From: Mycobacterium sherrisii
GTDB lineage: Bacteria > Actinomycetota > Actinomycetes > Mycobacteriales > Mycobacteriaceae
DNA length: 64,000 nt
Direction: 5' to 3'
Assembly: GCF_002102355.1 (NCBI RefSeq)
Contig: NZ_LQPT01000072.1
Location: forward strand, 111,184 to 175,183
Shown here: positions 59,197 to 64,000 of the stretch, piece by piece
Layout of the letters: every line of letters begins with the position of its first letter
Position numbering within the stretch: the stretch's first letter is position 1
Position numbers and translations under genes: made by a program
The notes under the pieces: generated by a model
Told to the model about the DNA's origin: nothing
Database searches by the model: none
Seen by the model: only the letters and a program-made list of their open reading frames with translations

Positions 59197-59586
59197 TCAG
59201 CCGCGCGACTTCCGGGGCTGCCACACCACCAGCGCCGTGCTTTTGGGCACCACGGCGACCTCGCGCCGTTGGTTCGCACGCAGCGCGGCGATCTCCTCGG
59301 CCATCTCCTTGACCCGCGACTGCAGCGCCTCGACCTGATTGGTCAGCTCGATGATGCGCTTGATTCCGGCCAGGTTGACGCCCTCGTCCTGTGACAGGCG
59401 CTGCACCTCGCGCAGTAGTTCCACGTCGTGCTGCGAATAGCGGCGCCCGCCACCGGAAGTGCGGGTCGGCGTGACCAGCCCGAGGCGGTCGTAGGTGCGC
59501 AGCGTCTGGGCGTGCATGCCGGCGAGTTCGGCCGCCACCGAGATCAAGAAGGTCCGCGCCTCGTCGCGCTTGGAGTTCTTGGCCAT
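59197..59586 (-). CDS. hspR: HspR heat-shock repressor
   Basis: This 129-residue MerR-family repressor has the winged-helix DNA-binding part SVAAELAGMHAQTLRTYDRLGLVTPTRTSGGGRRYS and a coiled-coil (RIIELTNQVEALQSRVKEMAEEIAALR). It binds HAIR inverted repeats, with DnaK as co-repressor, and controls the dnaK operon and clpB; both sites are found in this window. ATG at 59586 overlaps the dnaJ stop by one base, so it is the last gene of the dnaK-grpE-dnaJ-hspR operon and autoregulates. Confidence 0.97.
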   Translation of the reverse strand: MAKNSKRDEARTFLISVAAELAGMHAQTLRTYDRLGLVTPTRTSGGGRRYSQHDVELLREVQRLSQDEGVNLAGIKRIIELTNQVEALQSRVKEMAEEIAALRANQRREVAVVPKSTALVVWQPRKSRG

Positions 59587-60767
59587 CAGCGGTTACCTGC
59601 CCATCCGGCCCGCGGATTGAAGCCGCTGGCCCGCTCGGCTTCCGCGTACGCCTCCAGCGCCTCCTGGGCGGCGCCTTCCAGGTTCGGCGGCACAGCAACT
59701 TTCACGGTGACCAGTAAGTCACCATGGCCGCCGCTGCGCTTGGGCACGCCGCGCCCACGCACCCGCAGGATGCGTCCGTCCGCCGTGCCTTTGGGCACCC
59801 GGACGCCGACCTTCCCGTCGAGGGTGGGCACGGAAAGTGTTGACCCCAAAGCCAATTCGCTGAAACTCACCGGCACGGTCACCGTCAGGTCGTCTCCGTC
59901 GCGGGAGAAGACCTTGTCCGGTCGCACGTGCACCGTCACGTACAGGTCACCCGACGGCGCTCCGCGCAGTCCGGCCTCACCCTGTCCGGGCAGCCGGATC
60001 CGTTGCCCGTCTTCGACTCCCGGCGGAATCCGCACGTTGATGGTGCGGGTCCGGGTGGTGACACCGGTGCCCTTGCACTCCTCGCAGGGGTGCTCGATGA
60101 TCGAGCCGCTGCCCCGGCAGTCGGTGCACGGCTCAGAGAACCCGAACGCCCCCTGGTTGCGACTGACCACGCCGGACCCGTTACAGGTCGGACACACCTT
60201 CGGGCTGGTACCCGGACGTGCGCCGCTGCCATGGCAATTCGTGCACGGCGCCGGGCTGGTCAGCCGCAGCGGCATCGCAACGCCCTTGGCGGCCTCGATG
60301 AAATCCAGCTCGGTCTCGGTCTCCAGGTCGTTGCCGCGCCGCGGGCGGCTGGGCCGGGTACCCGCACCGCGCCCGAACAAGCCGCCGAAGAGGTCGCCGA
60401 TGTTGGCGCCCCCGCTGCGGCCCGCGGCGTCGAACAGATCGTTCAGATTGAATTCGGCGCCGTCAGAGCCGCCCACGTTGAAGCCACCGAACCCGCCACC
60501 GTCGAACCGCCGACCGCCGAAGCCGCCGCCGGCGAACAGCCGCCGGGTTTCGTCGTACTCCTTGCGTTTAGCGGGATCTGAGAGCACGTTGTGTGCCTCC
60601 GACACCGCTTTGAACCGTTCGCCGGCGGCGGGATTGTCGGGATTCGCATCCGGGTGCAGATCACGCGCCAGCTTGCGATAGGCGCGTTTGATCTCTTCGG
60701 GGCTAGCGTCGGAGGAGACGCCCAGCTCCTTGTAGAAGTCCTTTTCGACCCATTCACGCTGGGCCAT
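59586..60767 (-). CDS. dnaJ1: Chaperone protein DnaJ1
   Basis: This 393-residue type I Hsp40 has a J-domain (residues 1-75, with HPD in [13 protein letters not shown]), a glycine/phenylalanine-rich region and a zinc domain with four CxxCxGxG units: [24 protein letters not shown] and CEECKGTG. C-terminal substrate-binding domains follow. It stimulates DnaK ATPase. The ATG has an AGGGGG-type ribosome-binding site. The leader between grpE and dnaJ has a duplicated CTCGTTGTTGTT. Confidence 0.97.
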   Translation of the reverse strand: MAQREWVEKDFYKELGVSSDASPEEIKRAYRKLARDLHPDANPDNPAAGERFKAVSEAHNVLSDPAKRKEYDETRRLFAGGGFGGRRFDGGGFGGFNVGGSDGAEFNLNDLFDAAGRSGGANIGDLFGGLFGRGAGTRPSRPRRGNDLETETELDFIEAAKGVAMPLRLTSPAPCTNCHGSGARPGTSPKVCPTCNGSGVVSRNQGAFGFSEPCTDCRGSGSIIEHPCEECKGTGVTTRTRTINVRIPPGVEDGQRIRLPGQGEAGLRGAPSGDLYVTVHVRPDKVFSRDGDDLTVTVPVSFSELALGSTLSVPTLDGKVGVRVPKGTADGRILRVRGRGVPKRSGGHGDLLVTVKVAVPPNLEGAAQEALEAYAEAERASGFNPRAGWAGNR

Positions 60768-60791
60768 GTCGCGTCACCCCCTCCCACCTTT

Positions 60792-60820
60792 CTCGTTGTT
60801 GTTCGTCTCTCGTTGTTGTT
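60792..60820. repeat. Direct repeat in the grpE-dnaJ spacer
   Basis: CTCGTTGTTGTT occurs twice (60792-60803 and 60809-60820). As RNA, the minus-strand transcript reads AACAACAACGAG twice, an unstructured purine-rich stretch just upstream of the dnaJ ribosome-binding site. Such runs may enhance translation or be an RNase-processing site. Confidence 0.6.
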
Positions 60821-60837
60821 GGTCCTGATTCTGTGCC

Positions 60838-61490
60838 TTATTCACCGGCGGCGGCAGCGTTATCGCCCGTGTCGTGTGATTCGGCCGGCGCGGGCCCGGC
60901 CGCGCCAGCCCCTTCGCTGTCATCCGGGATGGTGTCGACGACGCCGACCAGCGCGTGCCGCAAGACGTTCTCGCCCAGTTTGTAGCCCTGGCGCATGACC
61001 GTGCCGATTACCGGTTTGGCACCCTCGCCGCCGTCGCCCTCATGCTGGACGGCCTCGTGCAGCACCGGGTCGAAATCCTCGCCCTCGGCGCCGAACGCGA
61101 CGAGACCGAGCCCGGTCAGCGCGCTGTCCAGCTTGTCGGCGACCGACTTCAGCGGACCCGATTCCAGATCGCCGTGTGAGCGGGCGCGTTCGAGATCGTC
61201 GAGCACGCCCAGCAATTGGGTGATCACGGTGGCCTTGGCCCGATCCGCCGCGGCCTGCTGATCGCGCAACGCCCGCTTGCGGTAGTTGGCGAAATCGGCT
61301 TGCACCCGTTGCAGATCGGCGGTCAGCTCGGCGACCTTGCCGGCGCCGTCATCCGTCGCGGACTCCGTCGGGGCAGCCCCTCCCGGCCCCGCATTGGCAG
61401 GGCTGGGAGGGGCGCTGCGCACTTCTCCGGTCTCGGGATCAATCCGCCGCTTGTCGGTCACGGTTACCGGTTCCTGCGGATTGCTTTCGC

Positions 61491-61494
<4 letters not shown>
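60838..61494 (-). CDS. grpE: Nucleotide exchange factor GrpE
   Basis: This 218-residue GrpE has a long N-terminal helix ([28 protein letters not shown]) and the C-terminal beta domain ([38 protein letters not shown]). It releases ADP from DnaK. Both termini are disordered and rich in alanine, proline and acid. GTG overlaps the dnaK stop (GTGA). Mtb GrpE is slightly longer (about 235). Confidence 0.97.
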
Positions 61495-63353
<1,859 letters not shown>

Positions 63354-63396
63354 AGTGATTCCTCCTGATTGAGTAGAGCTTCTGTGGTGCCACTAT

Positions 63397-63472
63397 GCTG
63401 AGTGAACCCCGCTCAAGCCTGCCCTCGCGGGCGTCGACCTGTCAACCCAGTATTGAGTCTGGGACACTCAAC
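63397..63472 (-). promoter_or_regulatory. Two HAIR operators upstream of dnaK
   Basis: HAIR 1 at 63452-63472 reads on the plus strand ATTGAGT-CTGGGAC-ACTCAAC, and HAIR 2 at 63397-63417 reads GCTGAGT-GAACCCC-GCTCAAG; both fit CTTGAGT-N7-ACTCAAG with two or three mismatches in the arms. They sit 45-120 bases upstream of the dnaK ATG, where HspR is known to bind in Mtb and Streptomyces. A half-site TGATTGAGTAGAG is also present closer to dnaK. Confidence 0.8.
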
Positions 63473-63484
63473 TTGTCACCAAGC

Positions 63485-63733
63485 CTAACGACGGGTACCG
63501 CGGGCTTGTTCCCGGGGCGGGCATTTTTGTAGGAAGTCGCTCATCGTGTCCAAATCCCACTTTCGTGTCCACACCGCGCCCCAAGCTGTGTTGTTGTCCC
63601 AGTTTCGTGTCCCTGGGGGGTGGTGATACGACACAACACACTTGTGCCGCGTCGGATCAGAGCTTCTCGCCGCAGCCCTGTAGCCGAGTGCCTCGACCCG
63701 GCGTTGAAGATCGTGTTTGGAGTACATAGCCAC
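63485..63733 (-). CDS. Small hypothetical protein
   Basis: This is an 82-residue frame that begins MAMYSKHDLQRRVEALGYRA and has a tryptophan-rich middle (NWDNNTAWGAVWTRKWDL) and a basic end. AAGGAAG precedes the GTG at 63733, with an in-frame ATG at 63727 as an alternative start. It has no transmembrane segment and I do not recognise the family. It lies between the dnaK promoter and an insertion sequence, in DNA somewhat poorer in GC than the neighbours, so it could be horizontally acquired or part of a mobile element. It might also be non-coding. Confidence 0.5.
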   Translation of the reverse strand: MAMYSKHDLQRRVEALGYRAAARSSDPTRHKCVVSYHHPPGTRNWDNNTAWGAVWTRKWDLDTMSDFLQKCPPREQARGTRR

Positions 63734-63816
63734 GGCGCTTCCTTAGCGCCACTTCTTCGCTTGACCCAAGAGGGCTCGCTGCCCAGTGAACGCAACCGTC
63801 GAGTCCATGTTGTCTA

Positions 63817-63861
63817 CGGTCACGTAATTCCCCAGGGGCTGCGGTCACGTAATTCCCCAGG
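63817..63861. repeat. 20-bp direct repeat near an insertion sequence end
   Basis: CGGTCACGTAATTCCCCAGG occurs at 63817-63836 and again at 63842-63861, separated by GGCTG. It lies just outside the presumed end of an IS256-type element. It may be the remnant of another element's terminus, a tandem duplication from an insertion, or an integration hot spot. The rest of 63734-63876 shows no gene. Confidence 0.7.
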
Positions 63862-63876
63862 TTCAGGCGCTGCTGT

Positions 63877-64000
63877 GGGACTGTCAGATAAACGGTGGAT
63901 CTGACTCGGCATCGGTTAGTTGCCAGTCGGAGTGATCCGGCCGTTGAAGGTGATCGCGAACGCGTTGAGTGCGGGCTTCCACCTCATTGCCCATCGTGCC
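63877..64000 (-). mobile_element. IS256-family insertion sequence, one end (continues beyond window)
   Basis: GGGACTGTCAGATAAACGG near 63878-63896 resembles terminal inverted repeats of mycobacterial IS256-type elements, and it is followed by the 3' end of a transposase gene on the minus strand. The rest of the element lies outside the window. The exact left end and any target duplication cannot be fixed from one side. Confidence 0.7.
63916..64000 (-). CDS. IS256-family (mutator type) transposase, C-terminal fragment
   Basis: The minus-strand frame that stops at 63916-63918 reads RWAMRWKPALNAFAI followed by TFNGRITPTGN, the conserved C-terminus of mycobacterial IS256/mutator transposases (RWxMRWKPALNAFAITF). 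About 27 codons are visible; the gene runs out of the window at 64000. Whether the complete gene is intact is unknown. Confidence 0.75.
   Translation of the reverse strand, partial: ARWAMRWKPALNAFAITFNGRITPTGN

Overview
The window is chromosomal DNA of a Mycobacterium, very probably a slow-growing non-tuberculous species. The evidence is the high-GC coding bias, a set of genes typical of the genus (glnX-glnH-pknG, the F420-dependent glucose-6-phosphate dehydrogenase fgd1, ttfA, hspR) and proteins that match the remembered M. tuberculosis (Mtb) Rv0350-Rv0412 products closely in length and sequence. There are no PE/PPE genes. I saw no rRNA, tRNA or CRISPR array.

Layout. 1-3718: glnX (cut by the window edge), glnH and pknG, a translationally overlapping amino-acid sensing operon. 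3746-4802: a lone AbiEi-like/DUF559 nuclease-fold gene bracketed by two copies of a dispersed palindromic repeat. 4810-9071: fgd1-pta-ackA. 9178-10262: a metallo-beta-lactamase-fold hydrolase and a YnfA-like membrane protein. 10237-15583: a six-gene minus-strand operon (DUF3054, SAM methyltransferase, GNAT acetyltransferase, three luciferase-like monooxygenases) that resembles sulfur-salvage operons. 15613-18713: two acyl-CoA dehydrogenases and a TetR regulator behind a promoter with a clear palindromic operator. 18726-20350: three secreted proteins. 20523-24660: ndhA, metZ, a rhodanese and a catalytically eroded PurT homologue. 24686-32327: thioesterase, purA, Rv0358-like, a membrane protease, a CDF metal exporter with its own operator, DUF3151, Rv0361-like, fba and a DedA protein. 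32324-38769: a fused SCOT-type CoA transferase, a GH76 protein, ethanolamine ammonia-lyase EutBC, an IclR regulator and an alpha/beta hydrolase. 39019-49332: a complete form I aerobic CO dehydrogenase cluster (coxM-S-L plus maturation genes) with a divergent LysR regulator. 49474-53385: an RNA methyltransferase, a lipoprotein, pyrE, ttfA and an enoyl-CoA hydratase. 53461-63353: clpB, a DUF3060 protein, a type II flavohemoglobin, an aldose epimerase and hspR-dnaJ-grpE-dnaK, with HspR (HAIR) operators before clpB and dnaK. 63485-64000: a small hypothetical gene and the end of an IS256-family insertion sequence that runs out of the window.

Relative to the remembered Mtb H37Rv order, the block from the Rv0356 homologue to the Rv0385 homologue (about 24.7-58.3 kb) is inverted with respect to both flanks. 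Many genes have a TANNNT -10 box ending 6-7 bases before the start codon, which indicates leaderless transcripts. The most promising unexplained items are the dispersed palindromic repeat family and its nuclease-like neighbour, the HAIR element placed to control a DUF3060-flavohemoglobin pair, the coupled leaderless micro-ORF before dedA, and the operators upstream of fadE7 and the CDF exporter.
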